A stretch of DNA of 64,000 nucleotides from Chryseobacterium sp. KACC 21268 (GTDB lineage: Bacteria; Bacteroidota; Bacteroidia; Flavobacteriales; Weeksellaceae). Positions 8,872-16,736 of the stretch are shown piece after piece (position 1 is the stretch's first letter; the number at the start of each line of letters is the position of its first letter). The position numbers and the translations under genes were made by a program. The DNA is taken from NCBI GenBank assembly GCA_028736075.1, contig CP117875.1, positions 744,001-808,000 of the forward strand, given 5' to 3'. Under the pieces are notes generated by a model. That model ran no database searches. It saw only the letters and a program-made list of their open reading frames with translations, and had not been told where the DNA came from.

Positions 8872-10539
8872 TTATTTCTGTTCAAGAATTTTCTCGATAA
8901 TTTTATGAGTGATCATATAAGTCGGCTTTACACCTGTCAATCCAAGTCCGCCGGAAGATAGTGTACTTCCTGTTTCCAAAGGATTATCCGAAGCGTAATA
9001 AGCGTACATCACGAATAGATCAGGAGAAATGTGATGACGGATTTTGCTCGCTACCTGAATGGCTTTCTGGTAATGCGCGCCTTCCATTTCCAGTCCGATT
9101 GCTTTCCAGGAAGTTGTCATAAAGTAAGACAAAATATCTTTGTTCTGAAGCGATGTGCCCAAAACGGTCACCATTGGTCCTTCAAAAGCTTTCACTTCAT
9201 CATCTTGGAAATCTTCCAGCTTCAAAGCATTCTCGAATGTATAATTGTCTGCCGTTCCTTCGAAGATGTGAGAAGTTGGAATCATAATGTCGCCTTTTCC
9301 GCCAGTCAAGATTCCGGCTTTTCCCATAATTGAAACGGATTTCACTTTCATCATATAAACTTCCCCGTTGACTTCATAAGGTCTAAGCAATTCGTCCATC
9401 ACCTCAAAAGCTTGTTCTCCAAAAGCATAATCGAAAACTAAGATCACATCGTCACCTTTGAATTTCTGTCCCGCGAAAACCGAATTCTTTAGTTCAGTCT
9501 TAGCAAGGTCGATGATTTGAACATCAATATTACTTCCGCTGTGATCATCGATGTAGATCATTCCTTCTTTTAAGGCGTGGTCTAGAACTTTGGTTTGAAG
9601 GTCTTTTTTATTACTAATGTCTGCAAACAGTTTGTAATCAACTTCTTTCGTTCCTTTTTTACTTAGTGCATCGTTGGCAAAAAGCATATTCTTCACCGAG
9701 TGCATATTCGCACTGATGATGTGAAGCGGACGCATATGAAGATTGTTCTCTACCAAAACCTGCTTGATCTTGTTTGCCCATTTCTCTCCGAAAAGGTGGT
9801 GGCCAACTCTTTCTTGTAATATTGATGAAAAATAGATCTCTCTTTCACTTACTTCTTTCCAATCGGTCAAACTCACTTGTCCTAACCAATAGATGATCTT
9901 GAACAAACGGTCTGGATTGTTGTCATCACCGAAGCTGTTATATGCGTTCAGAGTTTCATCAAAGGTTCTTCCTAAGAAAGAAGAAAGATGGATCAATGCG
10001 ACTTCTTTTTCTTTTCGGCTGTGTTTTTTCTCGCCTTTTGCAACTTCTTCAATGATTTTCCAGATGCGTCTTGGTCTTCCATCTTCGCTTAGGTCAAAAC
10101 CGATGTTTCTGATTTTGTCAGCTTCCAGATATAAGAAGGTAAGGTGAGTCAAAATATCGTAGATCTCGGAACGTCCCAATAGAACTTCGATGTTCATCTG
10201 GTGTTCGTCGATTCTGTAGCAATTTCTACGTCTTTTCTTCGGAACGATCGGTTCAAAACTTCCTTTGTCAAAACCTTCGTCGGAAGTTAAATGAATGAAA
10301 GAACATTCCTCGATGCCTTCCGGAAGACGGTCAAGAACATAAAGTAAACCGTCCAGCTCTATCTTGTTGGGAATGCTCATACTTCCGTAGATCTCAGGAT
10401 TGATGACCATTAAGAGTTTTCTTAATGATTCGCCCGAAACACCTGAAGGTTTGAAAAATCCTCTGTAAAATAAGTGTCGCATAGACACATATAATCTTTC
10501 GATAGCCTCTGTGGTTTCTCTTGCTCTTGAATTTGCCAT
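8872..10539 (-). CDS. Conserved Bacteroidetes protein, DUF6909-like, with nucleosidase-like C-terminal region
   Basis: 555 residues, soluble, no signal peptide. I recognise it only as a conserved Bacteroidetes protein, probably DUF6909. The C-terminal third (from about residue 380) resembles the nucleoside phosphorylase / MTA-SAH nucleosidase fold: a GKGDIMIPTSHIFEG segment is followed by GLEMEGAHYQKA, close to the EMEGAA-type substrate loop of that fold. The N-terminal two thirds match nothing I know. The gene is monocistronic, convergent with DUF445, with a 347-base gap to glnN. A role in nucleotide or nucleoside handling is an inference only. Confidence 0.6.
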   Translation of the reverse strand: MANSRARETTEAIERLYVSMRHLFYRGFFKPSGVSGESLRKLLMVINPEIYGSMSIPNKIELDGLLYVLDRLPEGIEECSFIHLTSDEGFDKGSFEPIVPKKRRRNCYRIDEHQMNIEVLLGRSEIYDILTHLTFLYLEADKIRNIGFDLSEDGRPRRIWKIIEEVAKGEKKHSRKEKEVALIHLSSFLGRTFDETLNAYNSFGDDNNPDRLFKIIYWLGQVSLTDWKEVSEREIYFSSILQERVGHHLFGEKWANKIKQVLVENNLHMRPLHIISANMHSVKNMLFANDALSKKGTKEVDYKLFADISNKKDLQTKVLDHALKEGMIYIDDHSGSNIDVQIIDLAKTELKNSVFAGQKFKGDDVILVFDYAFGEQAFEVMDELLRPYEVNGEVYMMKVKSVSIMGKAGILTGGKGDIMIPTSHIFEGTADNYTFENALKLEDFQDDEVKAFEGPMVTVLGTSLQNKDILSYFMTTSWKAIGLEMEGAHYQKAIQVASKIRHHISPDLFVMYAYYASDNPLETGSTLSSGGLGLTGVKPTYMITHKIIEKILEQK

Positions 10540-10854
10540 ATATTAAAATTTTTATAAAAGTCTGCGAAGTTACGAAATTTAATTTAAATAATTAATTTAT
10601 TGATTTTCAGTTGTTTGATTACGTATTTTGTAAATCTGCAATTGGTCTTAAAATTAATATTTCTACCTAATACTGAGAAATGATTCTTAAATAAATTTTA
10701 TTCATATTTCGATAACAATAATAAAACATAGTATTTTTTATTTTTAACTCAATGAGTGTTAATTTAGAAGGGGTGGATTGTGATTTAAAATTTAAATCAA
10801 ATAAAAACAGCTGTAATTTTTAAGGGGTATTTTATTTTGAATTTATATTTTTTG
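10540..10854. other. Gene-free AT-rich spacer before glnN
   Basis: About 315 bases between the divergent DUF6909-like gene and the glnN promoter. It is very AT-rich with stop codons in all frames. I see no strong hairpin, no convincing -7 box for the minus-strand gene and no recognisable riboswitch. It may hold nitrogen-control sites for glnN, but none is identifiable by eye. Confidence 0.4.
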
Positions 10855-10862
10855 TAAATTTG
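10855..10862 (+). promoter_or_regulatory. -7 box of glnN
   Basis: TAAATTTG matches TAnnTTTG, 24 bases before the ATG at 10887. A TTTG at 10836-10839 is a possible -33 element, though the spacing is shorter than usual. Confidence 0.6.
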
Positions 10863-10886
10863 CCACGTTTAAAACAACAAAATTTT

Positions 10887-13085
10887 ATGTCAACATTAAG
10901 ATTTAAAGCCTTAGCCGAGCTTCCTTTCAGAAATTACAGAAGAGATAATTTCGTAGAAGTTCCTGCAAAACTATCCGAATTGTTTTGTCAAAACGTATTC
11001 TCTGAAGAAACAATGAGAGAATATCTTACAAAAGATGCTTTCCAACTGCTAATGGAAGCGTCTAAAAAAGGAACAAAAATCCAAAGACACATCGCTGATC
11101 AGGTAGCTGTTGCTATGAAAGATTGGGCGTTATCAAAAGGTGTAACACACTACACGCACTGGTTTCAGCCTTTGACAGGAGCCACTGCAGAGAAACACGA
11201 TTCTTTCTTCACACCAATTGAAGGTGGTAGAGCGATCGAGAGATTCAGTGGTGGAATGTTGATCCAGCAGGAGCCAGATGCTTCTTCTTTCCCGAATGGA
11301 GGCATCAGAAATACTTTTGAAGCGAGAGGTTATACCGCTTGGGACCCAACTTCGCCAGCTTTCATTATGGGAACTACACTTTGTATTCCTTCTATCTTTA
11401 TTTCTTACACTGGTGAAACTTTAGATTATAAAGCACCTTTATTAAGAGCGTTGAATGCTGTTGATGAAGCAGCAACAGATGTTTGTAAAGCTTATTTTGA
11501 TAAAAATGTGACCAAAGTTTCTCCAACACTTGGTTGGGAGCAGGAATATTTCTTGGTCGATACAGCTTTGTTCCAGTCACGTCCGGATCTGGTTTTGACA
11601 GGAAAAACTTTGCTTGGACATTCTCCTGCAAAAGGGCAGCAATTAGATGACCATTATTTTGGTTCGATTCCTACGAGAGTTCTTAATTTTATGAAAGAAC
11701 TTGAAATCGAATGTATGAAGTTGGGAATTCCCGTAACTACAAGACACAATGAGGTAGCTCCAAACCAATTCGAGTTGGCACCGATGTTTGAAGAAGCGAA
11801 CGTTGCAGTTGACCACAATTCATTATTAATGGATATTATGGCAAGAATTGCTCACAAGCACCACTTCCATATTTTATTTCACGAAAAACCATTTGCCGGA
11901 GTCAACGGAAGTGGAAAACATAACAACTGGTCTTTGGCAACAGATACAGGTGAAAACCTATTAAGTCCAGGAAAAAATCCAAAGAAAAATCTTCAGTTCC
12001 TTACTTTCTTTGTGAACACTTTGAAAGCTGTTCACGATTATGCTGATTTGTTGAGAGCATCTATCGCATCTGCAAGCAATGATCACAGATTGGGAGCTAA
12101 TGAGGCGCCACCAGCAATTATCTCTGCTTTCATCGGAAGTCAGTTATTCAGAGTTCTTGAGGAATTGGAAAAAGTAACGGACGGAAAATTATCTCCAGAA
12201 GAAAAAACAGAATTAAAACTGAATGTTGTTGGTAAAATCCCTGAGATCCTTTTGGATAATACCGACAGAAACAGAACGTCTCCTTTTGCCTTCACAGGAA
12301 ACAAATTCGAGATCAGAGCGGTAGGCTCATCTGCAAACTGTGCGGAAGTAATGACTGTAATGAACGTGATCGCTGCAAAACAATTGAGAACTTTCAAAAC
12401 TGAAGTGGATGCTTTGATCGAGACTGGTCTTAAGAAAGATGAGGCGATTTTCAATATCCTTAGAGAATACATCAAGCAATCCAAGAGCATTATGTTCGAA
12501 GGTGATGGTTATTCTGACGACTGGGCACAAGAAGCTAAGAAAAGAGGCTTGAACAATCTTAAAACAACGCCTGAAGCTTTGAAGCAGGAGATGGAGAAAA
12601 AATTCGTTGATCTTTATGAAGAATTAGGAATCTATTCTCACAGAGAGTTCGAAGCTAGAAACGAGATCAAATTGGAGAAATATTCTACTGTGATCGATAT
12701 CGAAGCTAGAGTTTTGGCAGACATCGCAAGAAACCACATCATTCCAGCAGCCCTTAACTATCAAAATAGATTGATCGAGAACGTTAAAGGATTGAAAGAG
12801 ATCTTCAGCGAGAAAGAATTCAAAACTTTAGCAAAAGAGCAATTGAGTTTGATCTCTGATATTTCTGGCAATGTTTCTCAAATCAAACTTGGTGTTGATT
12901 CATTACTTTCAGCAAAAGAAAAAGCTAAAAACACTGCAGGAGGTCAGGAGCAAGCCGAAGAATATTGCAACGTTGTGAAGCCTCTTTTCGACAACATCAG
13001 AGACGCTTCTGACGCGTTGGAAATGATGGTGGATGATGAACTTTGGCCAATGACCAAGTATAGAGAATTGTTATTTACGAGATAG
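10887..13085 (+). CDS. glnN: Type III glutamine synthetase
   Basis: 732 residues from the ATG at 10887, the normal size for GSIII. The earlier TTG at 10860 falls on the promoter box and is rejected. It makes glutamine from glutamate, ammonia and ATP in the cytoplasm. The N-terminal GSIII domain contains FRNYRRDNFVEVPAKLSE. The catalytic core carries VSPTLGWEQEYFLVD, TTRHNEVAPNQFE and HEKPFAGVNGSGKHNNWS (metal and ammonia-site regions), and NRTSPFAFTGNKFEIRA near 460-480. The helical C-terminus is family-specific. It has its own promoter and terminator. GSIII is typical of Bacteroidetes and cyanobacteria. Confidence 0.96.
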   Translation: MSTLRFKALAELPFRNYRRDNFVEVPAKLSELFCQNVFSEETMREYLTKDAFQLLMEASKKGTKIQRHIADQVAVAMKDWALSKGVTHYTHWFQPLTGATAEKHDSFFTPIEGGRAIERFSGGMLIQQEPDASSFPNGGIRNTFEARGYTAWDPTSPAFIMGTTLCIPSIFISYTGETLDYKAPLLRALNAVDEAATDVCKAYFDKNVTKVSPTLGWEQEYFLVDTALFQSRPDLVLTGKTLLGHSPAKGQQLDDHYFGSIPTRVLNFMKELEIECMKLGIPVTTRHNEVAPNQFELAPMFEEANVAVDHNSLLMDIMARIAHKHHFHILFHEKPFAGVNGSGKHNNWSLATDTGENLLSPGKNPKKNLQFLTFFVNTLKAVHDYADLLRASIASASNDHRLGANEAPPAIISAFIGSQLFRVLEELEKVTDGKLSPEEKTELKLNVVGKIPEILLDNTDRNRTSPFAFTGNKFEIRAVGSSANCAEVMTVMNVIAAKQLRTFKTEVDALIETGLKKDEAIFNILREYIKQSKSIMFEGDGYSDDWAQEAKKRGLNNLKTTPEALKQEMEKKFVDLYEELGIYSHREFEARNEIKLEKYSTVIDIEARVLADIARNHIIPAALNYQNRLIENVKGLKEIFSEKEFKTLAKEQLSLISDISGNVSQIKLGVDSLLSAKEKAKNTAGGQEQAEEYCNVVKPLFDNIRDASDALEMMVDDELWPMTKYRELLFTR

Positions 13086-13123
13086 ACAAACTCGAAAACG
13101 TTAAAGTATCTTAACTAAAAATA

Positions 13124-13165
13124 AAAGCGCAAAGTCTAAATAAAGGCTTTGCGCTTTGTTTTTCT
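13124..13165 (+). terminator. Intrinsic terminator of glnN
   Basis: AAAGCGCAAAG (13124-13134) pairs perfectly with CTTTGCGCTTT (13147-13157) and is followed by GTTTTTC. A strong 11-bp stem. Confidence 0.9.
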
Positions 13166-13249
13166 TTAACATTCTGCGTAAGACTGTTAAAATATGTTAA
13201 ACCGACGGTTGCCCAGTTTGAATTGGGAGACCCTTCCGATGGTAATGGC

Positions 13250-13257
13250 TAAATTTG
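13250..13257 (+). promoter_or_regulatory. -7 box before the NlpC/P60 gene
   Basis: TAAATTTG, about 50 bases before the ATG at 13308. A GC-richer stretch just upstream (13201-13240) contains CCCA and TGGG as a short inverted pair, which could be an operator; this is weak. Confidence 0.5.
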
Positions 13258-13307
13258 CTATGCAATCACAAAAAACCATTACAAGTTTAACAAATAATTA
13301 AATATAT

Positions 13308-13964
13308 ATGAAGAAAAGAGTTCTAGTTTATTTCTTATTTGTAGCCACATTCTTTTCACTGCAATCTTGCGTTTCCAACTATGTGGTTTCTAATACACAA
13401 ACATACAAAAGCGATGCCAAGTTTGCATCCGTAAATGTTAAAGCAGTTACTAATAATTCTAACAACAACAAAGGTCAACAAGTCTTAGCAGCAATCGCTA
13501 ATACGAACGACGTGATCAAAAGATCGGCCATTGAAAATGCCATCAGACACAGCAACACCATCGATAACATCTTATCCGAAGCTGAAAGTTACCTAGGAAC
13601 TCCTTACAGATACGGAGGGACTTCCAGAAGCGGAATAGATTGTTCAGCATTCGTGTTGTCCGTATTTGGAGCAGCAGCTGGCATGGATCTTCCGAGAGTT
13701 GCAGCAGACCAGTCACAAGAAGGCGATTCTGTAGACAGAAGCGAATTACAAAAAGGAGATTTGGTATTCTTCTCACATGGAAGAAGAATCTCACACGTTG
13801 GGATCGTAGAAGAGGTTACGGCAGACGGACAGATCAAATTCATCCACGCAGCAACATCAAAAGGCGTGATGGTTTCATCATTGGATGACAACTATTGGGG
13901 ACCAAAATTCAGATTCGCTAAGCGAGTTGTAAGAGAAGACAGATTAAGTGTATTAAATAATTAG
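13308..13964 (+). CDS. NlpC/P60 (C40) cell-wall peptidase lipoprotein
   Basis: 218 residues. The lipoprotein signal ends with LQSC (Cys 21). A linker of about 60 residues follows, then an NlpC/P60 domain at about 85-205. The catalytic triad is visible: Cys 112 in DCSAF, His 163 in SHVGIVEE, and a polar His 180 in FIHAA. The motif YLGTPYRYGGTSRSGIDCSAF is the classical start of the domain. Such enzymes cut the gamma-D-Glu-DAP bond in peptidoglycan and assist growth or daughter-cell separation. Monocistronic, with its own terminator. Confidence 0.93.
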   Translation: MKKRVLVYFLFVATFFSLQSCVSNYVVSNTQTYKSDAKFASVNVKAVTNNSNNNKGQQVLAAIANTNDVIKRSAIENAIRHSNTIDNILSEAESYLGTPYRYGGTSRSGIDCSAFVLSVFGAAAGMDLPRVAADQSQEGDSVDRSELQKGDLVFFSHGRRISHVGIVEEVTADGQIKFIHAATSKGVMVSSLDDNYWGPKFRFAKRVVREDRLSVLNN

Positions 13965-13988
13965 AGAGACTGAAAATATTCAGAAAAA

Positions 13989-14018
13989 ACCTCAGAATCC
14001 ATTTCTGAGGTTTTTTAT
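13989..14018 (+). terminator. Intrinsic terminator of the NlpC/P60 gene
   Basis: ACCTCAGAA (13989-13997) pairs with TTCTGAGGT (14003-14011), followed by a T-run. Confidence 0.9.
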
Positions 14019-14080
14019 TTTATAAACTTAAAAAGAATTGTAAAACTCTCAAATGCTTAAACACTCCAACTCATTATTTT

Positions 14081-14171
14081 AGGAGCTATTTCCCGCTTTC
14101 CGCTATTACTCCTCGCGCCATCGCTTTTCCCAACGCCTGCTGTGGGGTAACCGCTGCAATCGGGGCTAGGG
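14081..14171 (+). ncRNA. Structured intergenic element, possible Flavo-1-like RNA, copy 1
   Basis: The stretch begins AGGAGCTATTTCCCGC and ends TCGGGGCTAGG. Read as RNA it can fold: UCCCG (14091-14095) pairs with CGGGG (14161-14165), and inside it UUACUCC (14106-14112) pairs with GGGGUAA (14144-14150), closing a variable loop. I recall the same boundary words (GGAGCTATTTCCCGCT ... GCAATCGGGGCTAGG) as a recurrent intergenic sequence in Flavobacteriia. It fits in size and taxonomy the Rfam Flavo-1 RNA, but I cannot confirm that identity. A divergent second copy is at 58804-58910. It lies between convergent genes, so its strand is inferred from the shared boundary words. Confidence 0.5.
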
Positions 14172-14301
14172 ATTTCAACTTCAATTAAAATAAGTAAATT
14201 AATTCTCCTTTTGTCATTCCTTCGAACTAAAAAAAATCTATCAATGAACTTGTTTACATCAATGAAATTAAAAAAAAAGAATTTTATGATCATACAGCAT
14301 T

Positions 14302-15318
14302 TTAATCAATGATCAAATCCTCGATTTTGGATTGTACTTCTGGACTTTTCAATCTCAGAATTAGAAAGTACAACTCCGGGAAGTTTTGGGAAATCTGATT
14401 CCAGGTTTGATTCAGCTCAGAAATATTCTCAATACCCTGGAAAAGACTGGCCAAAAAGTGCGATTTTCTCTGGATCAAGCCACGGAATCCATAAGCACCC
14501 AAAACCTGCAGAAAACGCATCATCTTCATCCAATTGAAAGATTCCTTCAAAGCTCCTCTGTCAGCCTCATTTTCCCAGAATGCTAAATAATAATCCAGCA
14601 TTTCTTCCTTAAAATCAGTTGGGAAATTTGCTTTCGCTTGATAAAGAAAGGAGATCACATCGTAACCAGCCGGTCCTTCCATCGCAGACTGATAATCAAT
14701 GAAGAAAACCTCATCATTCTCATTCACCAAAATATTCCTGGATTGGAAATCACGGATCATCAAAACCTTGGGCTCCAACTTCTGAATGATTTCAGATATT
14801 TTCCTGAATTCTTTCAACAGCGTCGATTTATGATATTCGATTTCCAGAACATCGATCAAGAAATTCTTAAAATAATAAAGATCGTGTGTAATTGGCAGGT
14901 CATCATAACTTTCATATTCAAAGCTATTGCGGAAATCTACCTTTCCCAATGTCTTGCTTTGCAATTCAAAAAGCGCTTTCAAACTTTTCTGTACCAGATC
15001 TTTTACACGTCCGGATAAACCTTCTTGTGCAATCACTTCTGACAATGTTTGATTCCCTAGGAATTCCTGAACGTACAAGTTTCTTTCTTCATTAATCAAC
15101 AAAACCTTTGGTGTATTGAGATTCAATACATCAAACAAATTTGAAAAGTAGAAAAAAGCTTCATTCTCAAGAGCGTTTTCATTGTATGTGACCACGTACT
15201 TTTTCTCTTCGAAAGAAGCGATGTGATTGATTCTGGATGATCCACTTTGCGGAAGAGTGGTAAAAGAATCAGTTTTGTGTCCTAAAAAATCCTCGAAAAA
15301 ATCCTGATGTTCCTGCAT
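14302..15318 (-). CDS. APH-fold phosphotransferase (cell-wall sugar kinase-like)
   Basis: 338 residues with an aminoglycoside-phosphotransferase/choline-kinase fold. The catalytic loop is MIRDFQSRNILV with Asp 190 and Asn 195; the metal-binding Asp 208 is in FIDYQSAMEGPAGYDV. The arrangement is closest to the COG3178 group, which includes AmgK, the kinase of MurNAc/GlcNAc recycling. No MurU-type nucleotidyltransferase is adjacent here, so that role is only a possibility. It is divergent from xrtF, and its -7 box lies five bases before the start codon. Confidence 0.75.
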   Translation of the reverse strand: MQEHQDFFEDFLGHKTDSFTTLPQSGSSRINHIASFEEKKYVVTYNENALENEAFFYFSNLFDVLNLNTPKVLLINEERNLYVQEFLGNQTLSEVIAQEGLSGRVKDLVQKSLKALFELQSKTLGKVDFRNSFEYESYDDLPITHDLYYFKNFLIDVLEIEYHKSTLLKEFRKISEIIQKLEPKVLMIRDFQSRNILVNENDEVFFIDYQSAMEGPAGYDVISFLYQAKANFPTDFKEEMLDYYLAFWENEADRGALKESFNWMKMMRFLQVLGAYGFRGLIQRKSHFLASLFQGIENISELNQTWNQISQNFPELYFLILRLKSPEVQSKIEDLIID

Positions 15319-15322
15319 ATGA

Positions 15323-15330
15323 CAAAGTTA
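15323..15330 (-). promoter_or_regulatory. -7 box before the APH-fold kinase gene
   Basis: Minus strand TAACTTTG, matching TAnnTTTG. Its final G is five bases from the A of the ATG at 15318, implying a leaderless or very short 5' end. Confidence 0.5.
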
Positions 15331-15362
15331 ATTAATAATAGAATTTGAAAGATGAAAAATTG

Positions 15363-15370
15363 TAATTTTG
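15363..15370 (+). promoter_or_regulatory. -7 box before xrtF
   Basis: TAATTTTG matches TAnnTTTG. It lies six bases before the ATG at 15376 and inside the longer open frame that begins at 15352, which argues for the downstream start and a leaderless message. TTTG at 15343-15346 is a candidate -33 element. Confidence 0.5.
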
Positions 15371-15375
15371 CATCG

Positions 15376-15927
15376 ATGAAAGATTTTTTACCGGTTCTAA
15401 AGATTTTATTACGATTCGTAATAATATATATTGTTTTCGTGTTGCTGTATCAGTTTTACCTCAACAGTTATGAAAACGATGTGGTTGATCCATTTACAAG
15501 ATGGGTTGGTGTACAAGTGGCTTCTCTACAGGATATGTTAGGATATCCGACTGTTCTGGTTGACCATCTGAAGCTTCATAGTATCCTTTTCCAAACAAAT
15601 GGGAAATTCACAACAAGGATGGTAGAAGGTTGCAATGTGATATCCGTGGCGATTCTTTTCTCCTCATTCATTTTTGCTTTTTATAAAGGTGCCAAAACCT
15701 TTTTGTTTGTTCTTGGAGGACTAGTTATTCTTCACATTCTCAACGTTTCCAGAATCGCATTGCTGAATATTATCTACCTCAAATATCCCAAGTACGAGAA
15801 AGTTGGTCACGATTATATTTTTCCTGCAATCATCTACGGTGGTGTGATTATTCTCTGGCTCGTTTGGATTCAATTTTTTGCACTTAAAAAAAGAAAAGTT
15901 GAGTCAACCGCAGCTGAATCAAAATAA
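15376..15927 (+). CDS. xrtF: Exosortase family protein XrtF
   Basis: 183 residues from the ATG at 15376; an alternative ATG at 15352 adds eight residues but overlaps the promoter box. Exosortases are membrane cysteine proteases/transpeptidases that process proteins with short C-terminal sorting tails. About five membrane spans are visible. The catalytic triad is present: Cys 86 in MVEGCNVIS, Arg 126 in LNVSRIALLN and His 145 in GHDYIFP. The EGCN and NVSRI motifs define the family, and the small size with this context defines the F type of Flavobacteriia. Its partner gene follows after a terminator. Confidence 0.9.
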   Translation: MKDFLPVLKILLRFVIIYIVFVLLYQFYLNSYENDVVDPFTRWVGVQVASLQDMLGYPTVLVDHLKLHSILFQTNGKFTTRMVEGCNVISVAILFSSFIFAFYKGAKTFLFVLGGLVILHILNVSRIALLNIIYLKYPKYEKVGHDYIFPAIIYGGVIILWLVWIQFFALKKRKVESTAAESK

Positions 15928-15945
15928 AAAATACCAATAAAAATT

Positions 15946-15986
15946 ACAAAAGACGAAATAGCGATTATTTCGTCTTTTGTTTTAAT
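15946..15986 (+). terminator. Intrinsic terminator after xrtF
   Basis: ACAAAAGACGAAATA (15946-15960) pairs perfectly with TATTTCGTCTTTTGT (15966-15980) around a 5-base loop; T-rich sequence follows. It separates xrtF transcriptionally from its partner. Confidence 0.88.
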
Positions 15987-16042
15987 TAACAAAAATTATT
16001 TTTTTTTAAGAGAAAATAAACTTTAGTATTTCTTTTATTTTG

Positions 16043-16050
16043 TAATTTTG
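16043..16050 (+). promoter_or_regulatory. -7 box before a small ORF and the XrtF partner gene
   Basis: TAATTTTG followed by GCCAC, closely resembling the context of the glnN box. It lies 24 bases before the small ORF at 16074 and would give the downstream exosortase partner a leader of about 210 bases. Confidence 0.5.
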
Positions 16051-16073
16051 CCACCTAACACACACATAGACAA

Positions 16074-16163
16074 ATGAAAAATAAATTTATTTCCACCTCA
16101 TGGACTTTCTATGTCCAATTTTTGAATCATTCCGAATCCAGAATTCCAAGATTTATTTTATAA
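16074..16163 (+). CDS. Possible small protein or leader peptide, 29 residues
   Basis: An ATG with an AAATGAAAAA context opens a 29-codon frame ending in TAA (begins MKNKFISTSW, ends RIPRFIL). It sits at a normal distance after a -7 box in the 335-base gap between xrtF and its partner, where no other gene lies. It has no membrane segment and no obvious run of regulatory codons. It may be a real small protein, an upstream ORF that controls the next gene, or chance. I do not recognise it. Confidence 0.3.
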   Translation: MKNKFISTSWTFYVQFLNHSESRIPRFIL

Positions 16164-16262
16164 AAAATTTACGCTTTTAAGAAATTGTTCTTTTTGTTTT
16201 ATTCAGCTGATACAGTTAGAATAATACGAATTGATTTTTAGTAATTATTAAATTTTTGTAAA

Positions 16263-16736
16263 ATGGTTATTTTCAAATCAACTTGGAATGTCTCAGTGCT
16301 TCACAATGCGCTTAGATATTTTTGGATTTTTACAGGCGTTCTGGGATTAATTGGTATCCGGGTATTAGAAGATGGTATTTTTTATGACCCATTTCTTGCG
16401 TTCTTCAGATCTGCAGACCAAAATGCTGTTATGCCAGATTTTCATTGGGGGAAATTAATCATCTCTTATCTTTTCAGATTTGTGCTGACAACTTTATTCT
16501 CCGTTTTAATCATCCATTTTTTATTTTTAAAAAAAGAATGGACAAAGCAAGCTCTAATACTGATAACTTTAATCTTTGTGATCGTGTTCCCGATCTACCT
16601 TTTGTGCATCTACGATAAGTTTCAGTTCGGCTATCTGTTTTCATTTTATATCAGACGCTTTGTCATTCAGCCATTGACCCTGCTACTGATTGTTCCTATC
16701 TTTTATTACAGGAAAAAGATTACAGAGCTTAATTAA
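16263..16736 (+). CDS. Exosortase F system-associated membrane protein
   Basis: 157 residues with about four membrane spans. The pattern (ALRYFWIFTGVLGLIGIRVLED, FYDPFLAFFR, then an FRF-LTTLFS span and a C-terminal IPIFYYRKK-type end) matches the small membrane protein that accompanies XrtF in flavobacteria. Its function is unknown; co-occurrence suggests it supports or regulates the exosortase. It normally follows xrtF closely. Here a terminator, a new promoter and a 29-codon ORF intervene. Its stop overlaps the convergent CDF gene's stop by 4 bases. Confidence 0.78.
   Translation: MVIFKSTWNVSVLHNALRYFWIFTGVLGLIGIRVLEDGIFYDPFLAFFRSADQNAVMPDFHWGKLIISYLFRFVLTTLFSVLIIHFLFLKKEWTKQALILITLIFVIVFPIYLLCIYDKFQFGYLFSFYIRRFVIQPLTLLLIVPIFYYRKKITELN

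Noticed and set aside
14057-14293. Minus-strand frame of 78 codons across the intergenic region
   Set aside because: It runs through the structured element and homopolymer-rich DNA (FFFFN), has no promoter or homology, and its C-terminal half is simply the element translated.
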